Below, in pieces: positions 1-8,572 of a stretch of 64,000 bases of DNA. The stretch is from NCBI RefSeq assembly GCF_013403865.1, contig NZ_JABFDK010000007.1, forward strand, positions 90,879 to 154,878, written 5' to 3'. This DNA comes from Winogradskyella costae. GTDB lineage: Bacteria > Bacteroidota > Bacteroidia > Flavobacteriales > Flavobacteriaceae. Position numbers and translations under genes: made by a program. The stretch's first letter is position 1; each line of letters starts with the position of its first letter. The notes beneath the pieces are model-generated. The model made no database searches. It saw only the letters and a program-made list of their open reading frames with translations, and was not told the origin of the DNA.

Positions 1-367
1 TTCTAATGGCTGGATTTTCCGATGCTTTTTTTGATTGCTTTCCTGTAACAATAAGGACTTCATCTAACGATGAGGCTTCCTCCTTAAGCGTAAATTTTAA
101 ATCGTAATTAACACGCTTGGTCAAAGGAACTTCTAATATTTCGAAACCAATAAAAGAAACGATTAAATTGTCCCAACTATTGTCGGATTCTAGATAAAAC
201 TTCCCCTCTTCATTGGTAATTGTACCTTCAGTAGAACCTTTAAATAAGACATTGGCAAATGGAATTGGTACATTGTTTTCATCAAAAACATGACCGCTAA
301 CTTTAGTCTGTGCCATTGCAGAAAAAAATCCAAGAACAAGAAATGGGATAAGTAGTTTTAGTTTCAT
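1..367 (-). CDS. Carboxypeptidase-regulatory-like domain protein, N-terminal part (partial, probably DUF5686 family)
   Basis: The gene runs off the left edge; 122 codons are visible from an ATG at 367. Residues 1-19 form a signal peptide ending in AMAQ, followed by a CarboxypepD_reg-like beta-sandwich (VSGHVFDENNVPIPFANV, then GTITNEEGKFYL). This domain is usually the N-terminal part of an outer-membrane or exported protein in Bacteroidota; in flavobacteria a protein with this start plus a DUF5686 barrel is often found next to pyruvate dehydrogenase genes, as here. The DUF5686 part lies outside the window, so that assignment is inference. It lies 91 nt downstream of pdhB on the same strand and may be cotranscribed with it. 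Confidence 0.75.
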   Translation of the reverse strand, partial: MKLKLLIPFLVLGFFSAMAQTKVSGHVFDENNVPIPFANVLFKGSTEGTITNEEGKFYLESDNSWDNLIVSFIGFEILEVPLTKRVNYDLKFTLKEEASSLDEVLIVTGKQSKKASENPAIR

Positions 368-458
368 ATTAAAAAAATAAACTTCATCAACAACCATGCT
401 AAACATATGTTAGAGGGTTACAAATGAAGTTTACTAAACGCAGATATATGCTTTTTAT

Positions 459-1436
459 TTATTTATACATCACTTTTTTTACTGCTTTAACAACATCATC
501 GCTATTTGGTAGCCATTCTGCTAATAATACAGGTGAATAAGGTGCAGGTGTATCTGCTGTATTTATTTTAATGATTGGAGCATCTAAATAATCAAATGCT
601 TCCGATTGTACTAAGTAAGTGATTTCAGTAGCAACATTTCCAAAAGGCCATGCTTCTTCTAAAACAACTAAACGATTTGTTTTTTTAACAGATTTTAAAA
701 TTGCAGCTCTATCCATTGGACGAACAGTTCTTAAATCTATTATTTCACAAGAAATACCTTCTTTCTCTAATTCGTCAGCAGCTTTGTAGGCTTCTTTAAT
801 AATTTTACCAAAAGATACGATAGTAACATCGGTTCCTTCTCGCTTAATTTCAGCAACTCCAATAGGTACTACATATTCTCCTTCTGGCACTTCACCTTTA
901 TCACCATACATTTGCTCACTTTCCATAAAAATAACAGGATCGTCATCTCTAATAGCAGCTTTTAGTAAACCTTTGGCATCATAAGGATTTGAAGGTACAA
1001 CCACTTTAAGACCTGGAGTATTAGCAAACCAATTCTCAAAAGCCTGAGAGTGTGTTGCTCCTAATTGACCTGCAGAAGCTGTTGGGCCTCTGAATACGAT
1101 AGGACATTTAAATTGTCCACCAGACATTTGTCTAATTTTGGCTGCATTATTTATTATTTGGTCAATACCAACCAAAGAGAAGTTGAACGTCATGTATTCT
1201 ACAATAGGACGGTTTCCTGTCATGGTAGATCCAATGGCAATACCAGCAAAACCAAGTTCTGCAATAGGCGTGTCGATAACGCGTTTAGCGCCAAATTCAT
1301 CTAACATGCCTTTAGATGCTTTGTATGCACCATTATATTCTGCTACTTCTTCACCCATAAGATAAACACTTTCATCTCTGCGCATTTCTTCGCTCATGGC
1401 TTCACAAATAGCTTCTCTAAATTGAATTGTCTTCAT
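459..1436 (-). CDS. pdhB: Pyruvate/2-oxoacid dehydrogenase E1 component, beta subunit
   Basis: 325 residues, the full family length. It is the beta chain of the heterotetrameric E1 that decarboxylates pyruvate with thiamine diphosphate and reductively acetylates the lipoyl E2. Visible family signatures are the start MKTIQFREAICEAMSEEMRRD, the segment RVIDTPIAELGFAGIAIGS, FRGPTASAGQLGATHSQAFENWF, and the C-terminal transketolase_C region (VRPMDRAAILKSVKKTNRLVVLEE). The alpha subunit is not in the window. Sequence alone does not fully separate pyruvate from branched-chain E1 beta, but similarity and the flavobacterial neighbourhood favour pyruvate dehydrogenase. Confidence 0.9.
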   Translation of the reverse strand: MKTIQFREAICEAMSEEMRRDESVYLMGEEVAEYNGAYKASKGMLDEFGAKRVIDTPIAELGFAGIAIGSTMTGNRPIVEYMTFNFSLVGIDQIINNAAKIRQMSGGQFKCPIVFRGPTASAGQLGATHSQAFENWFANTPGLKVVVPSNPYDAKGLLKAAIRDDDPVIFMESEQMYGDKGEVPEGEYVVPIGVAEIKREGTDVTIVSFGKIIKEAYKAADELEKEGISCEIIDLRTVRPMDRAAILKSVKKTNRLVVLEEAWPFGNVATEITYLVQSEAFDYLDAPIIKINTADTPAPYSPVLLAEWLPNSDDVVKAVKKVMYK

Positions 1437-1667
1437 TTTCTAATTTTTATTCGAAAAACAAAAATAATAATTCTAGACTATATAATGACATTAAATTTAA
1501 TGTGAAAAAAGAAAATGTTTTAAAGCATTATGTTTTTTTAGCATTATTTGATTTTTTATGAAGACTTCTAAATAATAGAATGATTAAATTGTAAGAGAAT
1601 CAGCAAAAATTCTTTAAATTTTTAAAAAATCGATAGTTTATTACGAAAAAAATGAGTTTTTCAAATA

Positions 1668-1689
1668 TTTACTATGCGTGCATAGTAAA
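1668..1689. promoter_or_regulatory. Perfect 22-bp palindrome, probable operator of etfBA
   Basis: Ten-base arms TTTACTATGC and GCATAGTAAA are separated by GT. It sits about 18 nt upstream of the probable -7 box of etfB, so it covers the -33 region, where a dimeric (TetR-like) regulator could act. It is the main feature of the 315-nt gap between pdhB and etfB, which is otherwise AT-rich with nothing else I can identify. The regulator is not identifiable from this window. Confidence 0.7.
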
Positions 1690-1706
1690 ATTCAAATTAT
1701 TATTTT

Positions 1707-1714
1707 TATCTTCG
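1707..1714 (+). promoter_or_regulatory. Probable -7 box of etfB promoter
   Basis: TATCTTCG fits the Bacteroidota -7 element TAnnTTTG with one mismatch and lies 37 nt before the etfB start, directly downstream of the palindrome at 1668-1689. Confidence 0.45.
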
Positions 1715-1751
1715 TACTCAAGAAAAAGACGTTTAAAATAAATTATTTTAT

Positions 1752-2498
1752 ATGAAGATATTAGTATGTATTAGTCATGTGCCCGACACAACATCGAAGA
1801 TTAATTTTACAGATGGGGATACAAAGTTTGACACTAATGGGGTGCAATATGTAATCAATCCTAATGACGAATTTGGACTTACACGTGCCATGTGGTTTAA
1901 AGAAAAGCAAGGAGCAAGTGTAGATGTTGTTAATGTGGGTGGGGCAGAAACAGAACCAACTTTAAGAAAAGCTTTAGCTATTGGTGCAGATTCAGCGATT
2001 AGAGTAAATACGCCAGCTATAGATGGTTATACGGTTGCAAAACAATTGGCTAAAGTCGTCAACGATGGTGCCTACGATTTAGTTATTGCTGGTAGAGAAT
2101 CTATTGACTATAATGGTGCAATGGTGCCTGGTATGTTAGCAGGGATTATAGGCGCTAATTTTGTTGCCAATTGTATTAATTTAGAAGTTGATGGAACCAA
2201 CGCAAAAGCGGTTAGGGAAATTGATGGGGGTAAGGAGACGGTTAGTACATCGTTACCCTTAGTTATTGGTGGTCAAAAAGGATTAGTTGAAGAAAGTGAT
2301 CTTCGTATTCCAAATATGAGAGGTATTATGATGGCACGTAAAAAACCTTTAACGGTTATAGAGCCTACAGAAGCTAATGTTGAAACTAAAGTTTTGAGTT
2401 TTGAAAAGCCAGCTCCTAAAGGTGCTGTTAAATTGGTTGATGCTGATAATATAGACGAATTAGTAAACTTGCTTCACAACGAAGCTAAAGTGATTTAA
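1752..2498 (+). CDS. etfB: Electron transfer flavoprotein, beta subunit
   Basis: 248 residues, normal for EtfB. Together with EtfA it forms the FAD-containing soluble carrier that accepts electrons from acyl-CoA dehydrogenases and passes them to the membrane ETF:quinone oxidoreductase. Family features are the start MKILVCISHVPDTTSKI, the AMP-binding region around VIAGRESIDYNGAMVPGMLA and the recognition-loop segment DLRIPNMRGIMMARKKPL. It is followed by etfA after a short gap occupied by two repeat copies. The palindrome upstream suggests control with fatty-acid or related catabolism, which is inference. Confidence 0.95.
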   Translation: MKILVCISHVPDTTSKINFTDGDTKFDTNGVQYVINPNDEFGLTRAMWFKEKQGASVDVVNVGGAETEPTLRKALAIGADSAIRVNTPAIDGYTVAKQLAKVVNDGAYDLVIAGRESIDYNGAMVPGMLAGIIGANFVANCINLEVDGTNAKAVREIDGGKETVSTSLPLVIGGQKGLVEESDLRIPNMRGIMMARKKPLTVIEPTEANVETKVLSFEKPAPKGAVKLVDADNIDELVNLLHNEAKVI

Positions 2499-2500
2499 TC

Positions 2501-2526
2501 TGCCATTCCTGCGTAGGTGGGAATTC
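2501..2526. repeat. Short palindromic repeat, family R1 (degenerate copy)
   Basis: CCATTCCTGCGTAGGTGGGAAT: arms ATTCCTGC/GTGGGAAT with a central mismatch. It starts right after the etfB stop codon and faces a second copy at 2550-2573 in inverted orientation. Confidence 0.7.
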
Positions 2527-2549
2527 ATACAATAAATTATAACAACATA

Positions 2550-2573
2550 GATTCCTGCTTGCGCAGGAATGAC
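2550..2573. repeat. Short palindromic repeat, family R1 (reverse orientation)
   Basis: GATTCCTGCTTGCGCAGGAA followed by TGAC. It ends 13 nt before the etfA start; an ATG inside it at 2569 is in frame with etfA but belongs to the repeat. Confidence 0.75.
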
Positions 2574-2586
2574 AAAAATAAAAATT

Positions 2587-3549
2587 ATGTCAATTCTAGT
2601 ATATACAGAATCCGAAAACGGAAAATTTAAAAAGGCAGCTTTAGAAGTTGTCTCTTATGCAAAGGCAATAGCAGAACAAATGGGAACTTCAGTTACAGCG
2701 GTTGCATTTAATGCTAATAACGCAGAAGCGCTAGGTAACTATGGTGCTTCTAAAGTACTTTTAGTAAAGGACGAAACTTTAAAAGTTTTTAATGCTAAAA
2801 AATATGCGGCTGCTTTAGAAAATGCAGCTAAAAACGAAGATTCAAAAGTGGTTGTGGTTAGTGCAAGCGCTAATAGTAAATATTTAGCACCATTGCTGGC
2901 TGTTGGTTTAGATGCTGGTTATGTGTCTAATGTTGTTGCAGCTCCATCTAGCGTTTCTCCATTTACAGTAAAGCATTCTGCCTTTACAAATAAAGCATTT
3001 GCAAATACAGAAATAACGACCGATGTAAAAATTGTGGGTTTATCTAACAATTCGTTTGGTTTGGTCGAGTCTGGAGGTAATGCCTCAGTTGAAGATTTTT
3101 CACCTTCAATTCCAGAATCTGGGGTAAAAGTTGAATCTGTAGATAAAGCAACAGATAAAGTAAGTATTGCAGATGCAGAAATCGTTGTTTCTGGTGGAAG
3201 AGGATTAAAAGGGCCTGAAAACTGGGGAATGATTGAAGAACTTGCAGAAGTTTTAGGCGCAGCAACGGCATGTTCTAAGCCTGTGTCAGATTTAGGATGG
3301 AGACCGCATGGTGAACACGTTGGTCAAACAGGAAAACCTGTGGCGTCTAACCTATATATTGCTATTGGTATTTCTGGGGCGATTCAGCATTTAGCTGGTA
3401 TTAACTCTTCAAAAGTAAAAGTGGTAATAAATACAGATCCAGAAGCGCCTTTCTTTAAGGCTGCAGATTATGGAATTGTAGGTGATGCATTTGAAGTTGT
3501 GCCTAAATTAATAGAAAAATTGAAAGCTTTTAAAGCGGCAAACGCATAA
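2587..3549 (+). CDS. etfA: Electron transfer flavoprotein, alpha subunit
   Basis: 320 residues from the ATG at 2587 (MSILVYTESENGKFKKAALE). An in-frame ATG at 2569 is ignored because it lies in a repeat and adds non-homologous residues. The C-terminal FAD-binding domain is clear: VVSGGRGLKGPENWGMIEEL, then CSKPVSDLGWRPHGEHVGQTGKPVASNLYIAIGISGAIQHLAGI and INTDPEAPFFKAADYGIVGD. It pairs with EtfB in a two-gene unit. EtfAB would also serve the paa pathway in this window only indirectly, through acyl-CoA dehydrogenases. Confidence 0.95.
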   Translation: MSILVYTESENGKFKKAALEVVSYAKAIAEQMGTSVTAVAFNANNAEALGNYGASKVLLVKDETLKVFNAKKYAAALENAAKNEDSKVVVVSASANSKYLAPLLAVGLDAGYVSNVVAAPSSVSPFTVKHSAFTNKAFANTEITTDVKIVGLSNNSFGLVESGGNASVEDFSPSIPESGVKVESVDKATDKVSIADAEIVVSGGRGLKGPENWGMIEELAEVLGAATACSKPVSDLGWRPHGEHVGQTGKPVASNLYIAIGISGAIQHLAGINSSKVKVVINTDPEAPFFKAADYGIVGDAFEVVPKLIEKLKAFKAANA

Positions 3550-3610
3550 TTTTATTACCTTGTAATATTCAATACCAATTCATAAAAGAAAGTATGCGGT
3601 ATTAATAAGG

Positions 3611-3716
3611 ACTGTTTAAATTTAGATTCCTCTTATTCACTTGCGTTTTATCGAAAGTATAGAGGAAATTAACCAAATCTGCACAATGCAGTTGGTAAAG
3701 TCCAAATTTAAACAGT
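3611..3716. repeat. 106-bp element with 13-bp perfect terminal inverted repeats (MITE-like)
   Basis: Outer arms ACTGTTTAAATTT (3611-3623) and AAATTTAAACAGT (3704-3716) are exact complements. Nested inside are a second stem TTCCTCT/AGAGGAA (3626-3632 with 3661-3667) and a small hairpin CTGC-acaat-GCAG near 3679-3692. No open reading frame is present. It fills most of the gap between etfA and the nuclease gene. It could be a miniature transposable element or a structured RNA. Confidence 0.55.
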
Positions 3717-3735
3717 TCTTTGTGTTTTATAAATT

Positions 3736-4353
3736 ATGAGTTTAGTTCGTTTAAATATCAAAGGCATCTCTTACAGTCAAACCCAAAATGGTGCTTACGC
3801 TTTAATACTTAATGAAGTAGATGGTGATCGGAAACTACCAATTGTAATTGGTGCTTTTGAGGCGCAGTCTATTGCTATTGCATTAGAAAAAGAAATCCGA
3901 CCTCCACGTCCTTTAACTCACGATTTATTTAAAAACTTCGCAGATCGTTTCGATATTGTTGTCAAACAAGTAATTATTCATAAGTTGGTTGATGGTGTAT
4001 TCTATTCAAGCTTAATTTGCGAACGCGATAAAATTGAAGAAATTATAGACGCAAGAACTAGCGATGCTATTGCGTTGGCTTTACGTTTTCAAGCTCCTAT
4101 TTTTACTTATAAAAATATTTTAGATAAAGCGGGAATCTATCTTAAAGTCAATCCAAAAAAGGAAGACGATGAAGAGCAAGATAGTATTCTTGTTGATGAT
4201 CTTATTGTTGAAGAAATTGAAACTGCATCTGCAGAACAAGAAGGTTATAAGAATAAATCTCTCGAAGAACTCAATGAACTCTTAAATGAAGCGGTTAATA
4301 ATGAAGATTATGAAATGGCAGCCAAAGTAAGAGACGAAATTTCTAAACGCTAA
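3736..4353 (+). CDS. Bifunctional nuclease family protein (DUF151) with C-terminal UVR motif
   Basis: 205 residues. The N-terminal ~135 residues form the BFN/DUF151 domain (LPIVIGAFEAQSIAIALEKE, RPLTHDLFKNFADRF, DARTSDAIALALRFQAPIF). The C-terminus (residues 170-205, LEELNELLNEAVNNEDYEMA and on) matches the UvrB/UvrC-type coiled-coil interaction motif. Such two-domain proteins are common in Bacteroidota; nuclease activity was described for distant plant homologues and is not established here. It is followed 16 nt later by the nucleoside transporter. Confidence 0.85.
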   Translation: MSLVRLNIKGISYSQTQNGAYALILNEVDGDRKLPIVIGAFEAQSIAIALEKEIRPPRPLTHDLFKNFADRFDIVVKQVIIHKLVDGVFYSSLICERDKIEEIIDARTSDAIALALRFQAPIFTYKNILDKAGIYLKVNPKKEDDEEQDSILVDDLIVEEIETASAEQEGYKNKSLEELNELLNEAVNNEDYEMAAKVRDEISKR

Positions 4354-4369
4354 CTAATACTTCTTTTTT

Positions 4370-6082
4370 ATGAATCAGTTTTTCAGGGCTTTTCTGGCTA
4401 TATTTATTGGACTTTCATCAATAACAGCTCAGGAACTTGAGAAAACATGGGAGTCTACAGCTTCCGAAAGTATATACTCTACTTTAGAGTTTAAGAAAGG
4501 AGAATTTAATTTTTCTTCAAACTCAATAGAAAATTTGAAAGGAGATTATATGTACCAAAATAACTTGTTGGTACTTTATCACAATGACTCCTTAAATTCA
4601 ATTAAAAAATATAAAATAACTGAACTTACAGATTCTACGTTGGTTTTCTCAGGAAAAGAGATGCGTTTCAATTTGGTCTCTAAGAAGGAGGAAATAATCG
4701 CTAATCCAGAAATAAATGCAGGAGAAATAATACCCAATCAAGGGTTTTCATTTACCAGTTTATGGAGAGGGGTTCTAGGAATGGTAACTTTGATTTTTAT
4801 CGCTTTTCTGTTCAGTAGTAATCGTAAAGCTATTAATTGGAAAACTGTTGGTATCGGTTTGGTGTTTCAATTAGTTATAGCAATTGGAGTTTTAAAAGTC
4901 GATTTTGTAAAGACCGTTTTTGAATATATCGGTCAAGGGTTTATTGCTATTCTTGGATTTACACAAGCAGGTAGTGAATTTCTATTTGGAGGGATGTTAG
5001 ATATTAACTCTTTCGGATTTATTTTCGCTTTTCAGGTATTACCAACCATAATATTCTTCTCGGCTTTAACTTCTGTATTGTTTTATTTAGGATTGATTCA
5101 GAAAGTTGTAAAAGGCATGGGATGGTTGTTATCTAAAGTTCTTGGTATTTCTGGACCGGAAAGTTTGAGTGTTGCAGGTAATATTTTCTTAGGACAAACA
5201 GAAGCTCCTTTGCTTATTAAAGCGTATTTGGAGAAAATGAATAAGTCAGAGATACTCTTAGTTATGATCGGTGGAATGGCAACTGTTGCAGGTGCTGTTT
5301 TAGCTGCTTATATTGGCTTTTTAGGAGGTGAAGATGAAGCTCTACAATTATTTTATGCGAAGCATTTATTAGCAGCTTCAGTTATGGCTGCGCCAGGTGC
5401 GATAGTGATTTCAAAAATATTATTCCCTCAAACAGAAGAAGTAAATACAGATGTTACGGTGTCTCAAGAAAAAATAGGTTCTAATATCTTAGAAGCTATT
5501 GCAAACGGAACAACTGAAGGCTTAAGATTAGCAGTTAATGTTGGTGCAATGCTATTAGTATTCGTTGCTTTTATTGCTATGATAAATGGAATTCTTGAAG
5601 GCCTTGCGGGATTTGATGGTTTTACAATTGCATTCTTAAATATAGATTGGCATTTCACATCTTTAAATGAGATTATAGCAGATAATACACCATACGACAG
5701 TCTATCGCTAGAATTTCTTTTGGGTTATCTCTTCGCCCCATTAATGTGGCTTATAGGTGTTGCCTCTGAAGACATGGCATTGATGGGGCAGTTGCTTGGA
5801 ATTAAACTAGCAGCAAGTGAATTTATTGGGTATATACAATTGGCTGATTTAAAAAATGCGGCAAACGCGACGCATCTTACTTATGAGAAGTCAATAATTA
5901 TGGCAACTTATATGCTTTGTGGTTTTGCTAATTTTGCTTCAATTGGAATTCAAATTGGAGGGATTGGTTCTTTAGCACCAGGGCAGCGGACACAATTATC
6001 TAAATTTGGCATGAAAGCTTTAATTGGGGGAACAATTGCGTCCTTAATTTCTGCGACTATTGCTGGGATGATTATTGGATAA
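4370..6082 (+). CDS. Sodium-dependent nucleoside transporter (CNT/NupC family) with secreted N-terminal domain
   Basis: 570 residues. Residues 1-20 are a signal peptide, residues about 21-110 a small beta-rich lipocalin-like region predicted periplasmic, and from about 133 the membrane part begins. CNT features are the N-terminal Nucleos_tra2_N segment, the Gate-like region (GISGPESLSVAGNIFLGQTEAPLLIKAYLEKM) and the C-terminal Nucleos_tra2_C (SEFIGYIQLADLKN, ATYMLCGFANFASIGIQIGGIGSLAPGQR). It imports nucleosides by cation symport. The extra N-terminal domain is not part of the classical E. coli NupC architecture. Its proximity to thyA suggests pyrimidine supply. Confidence 0.9.
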   Translation: MNQFFRAFLAIFIGLSSITAQELEKTWESTASESIYSTLEFKKGEFNFSSNSIENLKGDYMYQNNLLVLYHNDSLNSIKKYKITELTDSTLVFSGKEMRFNLVSKKEEIIANPEINAGEIIPNQGFSFTSLWRGVLGMVTLIFIAFLFSSNRKAINWKTVGIGLVFQLVIAIGVLKVDFVKTVFEYIGQGFIAILGFTQAGSEFLFGGMLDINSFGFIFAFQVLPTIIFFSALTSVLFYLGLIQKVVKGMGWLLSKVLGISGPESLSVAGNIFLGQTEAPLLIKAYLEKMNKSEILLVMIGGMATVAGAVLAAYIGFLGGEDEALQLFYAKHLLAASVMAAPGAIVISKILFPQTEEVNTDVTVSQEKIGSNILEAIANGTTEGLRLAVNVGAMLLVFVAFIAMINGILEGLAGFDGFTIAFLNIDWHFTSLNEIIADNTPYDSLSLEFLLGYLFAPLMWLIGVASEDMALMGQLLGIKLAASEFIGYIQLADLKNAANATHLTYEKSIIMATYMLCGFANFASIGIQIGGIGSLAPGQRTQLSKFGMKALIGGTIASLISATIAGMIIG

Positions 6083-6114
6083 TTAAGTCATATTGAAAAT
6101 AATATAGCGCATAG

Positions 6115-6150
6115 ACTAAAGCATTAGATATTACATTTGATGCTTTTTTT
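6115..6150 (+). terminator. Rho-independent terminator after the nucleoside transporter
   Basis: Arms AAAGCAT and ATGCTTT flank a 15-nt loop and are followed by a run of T at 6144-6150. Confidence 0.6.
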
Positions 6151-6216
6151 CTTTATTTTCGTATTGCTGAAAATCTAATCAGCAATTTAACATTAGAGTA
6201 AAGTTTAATTAAAAGA

Positions 6217-6236
6217 GATTCCCACTCTCGTGGGAA
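6217..6236. repeat. R1-type hairpin immediately before thyA
   Basis: GATTCCCACTCTCGTGGGAA: arms TTCCCAC/GTGGGAA with loop TCTC. The thyA start codon is 5 nt after its end. Confidence 0.7.
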
Positions 6237-6241
6237 ATGTT

Positions 6242-7066
6242 ATGAAGGAATATCACGATTTAGTAAAGCATATTTTAGCAGAAGGCAACGAAAAAGGGGA
6301 TCGCACCGGTACCGGAACAAAAAGTGTTTTTGGGTATCAAATGCGCTTCGATTTAAACGAAGGGTTTCCGATGGTAACTACCAAAAAGTTACATTTAAAA
6401 TCTATAATATATGAATTGCTTTGGTTCTTAAAAGGCGATACTAATATCGATTATCTTACTGAAAATGGTGTAAAAATCTGGAATGATTGGGCGGATGAAA
6501 ATGGTAATCTTGGACCCGTTTATGGTCATCAATGGCGAAATTGGGCTAGTGAAGAAATCGATCAAATTAAAGAGGTTATTCAAACTTTAAAAACCAATCC
6601 TAATAGTCGTAGAATGTTAGTTTCGGCTTGGAATCCTTCAGTATTACCAGATACATCTAAGTCATTTTCAGAGAATGTAGCAAATGGAAAAGCAGCTTTG
6701 CCTCCGTGTCATGCGTTTTTTCAATTTTATGTTGCTGATGGTAAATTATCTTGCCAACTCTACCAACGAAGTGCAGATACGTTTTTAGGCGTACCATTTA
6801 ATATTGCATCTTATGCTTTATTTACAATGATGATGGCTCAAGTTTGTGGCTATGAAGCGGGTGATTTTATTCACACATTTGGTGATGCTCACATTTATAA
6901 TAATCATAAGGAGCAGCTAGAATTACAATTGTCTAGAGATATTAGGCCGTTACCAAAAATGATTTTGAATCCTGAGATAAAAGATATTTTTGACTTTACA
7001 TTTGAAGATTTCACATTGGTTGATTACAACCCGCATCCACATATTAAAGGTAAAGTTGCCATCTAA
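6242..7066 (+). CDS. thyA: Thymidylate synthase
   Basis: 274 residues from the ATG at 6242 ([20 protein letters not shown]), which aligns with the E. coli start; a GTG at 6230 lies inside the repeat. ThyA methylates dUMP to dTMP with 5,10-methylene-tetrahydrofolate, generating dihydrofolate. Active-site signature [12 protein letters not shown] with the nucleophilic Cys, preceding [12 protein letters not shown], then [19 protein letters not shown] and [13 protein letters not shown] roughly 10-residue insertion lies between SAWNP and LPPCH. The dihydrofolate reductase fusion gene at 8573 completes the thymidylate cycle. Confidence 0.97.
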   Translation: MKEYHDLVKHILAEGNEKGDRTGTGTKSVFGYQMRFDLNEGFPMVTTKKLHLKSIIYELLWFLKGDTNIDYLTENGVKIWNDWADENGNLGPVYGHQWRNWASEEIDQIKEVIQTLKTNPNSRRMLVSAWNPSVLPDTSKSFSENVANGKAALPPCHAFFQFYVADGKLSCQLYQRSADTFLGVPFNIASYALFTMMMAQVCGYEAGDFIHTFGDAHIYNNHKEQLELQLSRDIRPLPKMILNPEIKDIFDFTFEDFTLVDYNPHPHIKGKVAI

Positions 7067-7075
7067 GTTTAGTCC

Positions 7076-7909
7076 ATGAAGCATTTTTTTATTCTTATTG
7101 CATTTTTTGGAGGCTTAGTATTATCTGCTCAAGAAAAGACAAATAAACAATCTGAATTAGATTCTATAGCAGCTACAAATGATGTTGATAGCTTTAGTAT
7201 CGTTGAAGACGTTCCCATATATAAAGGTTGTGAAAACAGGGTGACTTATGCTGAAAAAAAGGAATGTGCAAATCAAAAAATTGCTGATTTTTTCAAAGAA
7301 AATTATAATACAATACGTCCAAAAGATTCTGAAGTCTCTTCGGGTAAGGTTAGAGTGTTGGTAACATTTAGTGTTGACGAACAAGCAAATATTGTTGATG
7401 GCACAGCAGAAGGCCCAGATAAATATTTTGAAAATGAAGCATTGCGTGTTTTAAAATTATTACCTAAATTCTCATCTCCTGGTTATTTTCGAGGAAAAGC
7501 AATTAAAGTTCCTTTTTCTATACCTTTAGTTCTTTATGTAAACACTAAAAAAGATGAAGTTGTAGACGCCACTTATCCTGTATATAGAGGTTGTCATAAA
7601 GAGTTAAGTTTTGAAGAGACTAAACAATGCACTTCAGATAAAATTATGGATTATATCAAAGTGAGTTTCAACTATGAACTCGCTGATAAAGTATTTCCTA
7701 CGGAGTTAACGACCCAGTTTCTAGTAGAGTTTATTATTAATAAAAAAGGTAAAACTGAGCATATAAATGTTAAGGCACACCATAAAGCCATTGCTATAGA
7801 TGTAATTCAACTTATAAAACGAATGCCTAAATTTAAAACGCCAGGAACACGTAATGGTAAACCCATAGCTACAAAATTTAGTGCTTTAGCTACAATTCGG
7901 TTGTTATGA
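7076..7909 (+). CDS. Secreted protein with two TonB C-terminal-like domains
   Basis: 277 residues, signal peptide 1-17 (ending LSAQ). Two homologous units follow: residues ~43-165 (VPIYKGCENRVTYAEKKECANQKI ... RVLVTFSVDEQANIVDG ... LLPKFSSPGYFRGKAIKVPFSIPL) and ~172-277 (YPVYRGCHKELSFEETKQCTSDKI ... FLVEFIINKKGKTEHINVKA ... MPKFKTPGTRNGKPIATKF). Each resembles the energy-transducer TonB C-terminal fold with a conserved Cys pair. There is no proline-rich linker or membrane anchor, so it is not an ordinary TonB. The start is 9 nt after thyA. Function unknown. Confidence 0.75.
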   Translation: MKHFFILIAFFGGLVLSAQEKTNKQSELDSIAATNDVDSFSIVEDVPIYKGCENRVTYAEKKECANQKIADFFKENYNTIRPKDSEVSSGKVRVLVTFSVDEQANIVDGTAEGPDKYFENEALRVLKLLPKFSSPGYFRGKAIKVPFSIPLVLYVNTKKDEVVDATYPVYRGCHKELSFEETKQCTSDKIMDYIKVSFNYELADKVFPTELTTQFLVEFIINKKGKTEHINVKAHHKAIAIDVIQLIKRMPKFKTPGTRNGKPIATKFSALATIRLL

Positions 7910-7918
7910 TAAACAAAA

Positions 7919-7950
7919 AAAAGCATCTCGAACTGAATCGAGATACTTTT
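7919..7950. terminator. Terminator hairpin between convergent genes
   Basis: Stem AGCATCTCGA/TCGAGATACT with A-rich and T-rich flanks, placed between the end of the TonB-like gene (+) and the end of the glycogen-binding protein gene (-); it can serve both. Confidence 0.7.
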
Positions 7951-7976
7951 AGAATGTCTTTTTATTATAGAAAAAT

Positions 7977-8273
7977 CTATAAATTGATTACACAGTTTTC
8001 GTCTCCTGCAAATTCGTTAAATGCATAAGAATCCGCCGCATCATCATTGATATAAGCACCGTCAACCAAATATCTAAACTCATAAGACGTATCTTTAGCT
8101 AAATCTAAAGTGCCTTTAAAAGTTCCGTTCTTTTGTTTTTTTAATTCAGTAGCTTCAGTATTCCACTCGTTAAAGCTTCCAACAACAGCTACATTTTTTG
8201 CCTCTTTTGCAGGAACAGAAAATGTTACTTTACAAACAGGTTTAGATTTTAAATACTGTTTTTTAATTGCCAT
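7977..8273 (-). CDS. Isoamylase early-set (glycogen-binding, CBM48-like) domain protein
   Basis: 98 residues made of a single early-set domain: CKVTFSVPAKEAKNVAVVGS, FNEWN, LKKQKNGTFKGTLDL, YEFRYLVDGAYINDDAADSY. This is the AMPK beta/isoamylase N-terminal carbohydrate-binding fold without an attached enzyme. Stand-alone proteins of this size are widespread in flavobacteria; the ligand and role are not known. It is transcribed alone; a -7-like TATTTTTG lies on the minus strand at 8309-8316. Confidence 0.85.
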   Translation of the reverse strand: MAIKKQYLKSKPVCKVTFSVPAKEAKNVAVVGSFNEWNTEATELKKQKNGTFKGTLDLAKDTSYEFRYLVDGAYINDDAADSYAFNEFAGDENCVINL

Positions 8274-8308
8274 AATAATAAATTTAGAGAATAGAATTAA
8301 TTATATAA

Positions 8309-8316
8309 CAAAAATA
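8309..8316 (-). promoter_or_regulatory. Probable -7 box of the glycogen-binding protein gene
   Basis: Minus-strand TATTTTTG, an exact TAnnTTTG match, 36 nt before the start. The rest of the 299-nt gap to the 2TM-DHFR gene shows only AT-rich sequence. Confidence 0.5.
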
Positions 8317-8572
8317 GAAAAGATTTCAGTTCGAATAATTGTTTAAATGCCTAAAAACTAAAGATTTATCGATTTAATAATATTGGGTTCAATTTAGCGT
8401 ATACAACATAAAATTTTCATGCTTATTTTAACGGATTAATAATAGAAGATATTAATTATATTCTATTGATTTTCAGTGTTATCGTTTTCGAAAAGAAAAA
8501 AATAGAAAACTGCTATAATCTCACAATTCTTTTGGTGAAAATAAAGTATCTTTATCTTATTAAATTGCGATT

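Noticed and set aside
1065..1365. Frames opposite to pdhB
   Set aside because: They are shadows of the conserved pdhB coding sequence on the other strand with no recognisable protein features.
2569..2586. Upstream start of EtfA (MTKIKI)
   Set aside because: The ATG belongs to a palindromic repeat and the extra residues are not in the family; 2587 is preferred.
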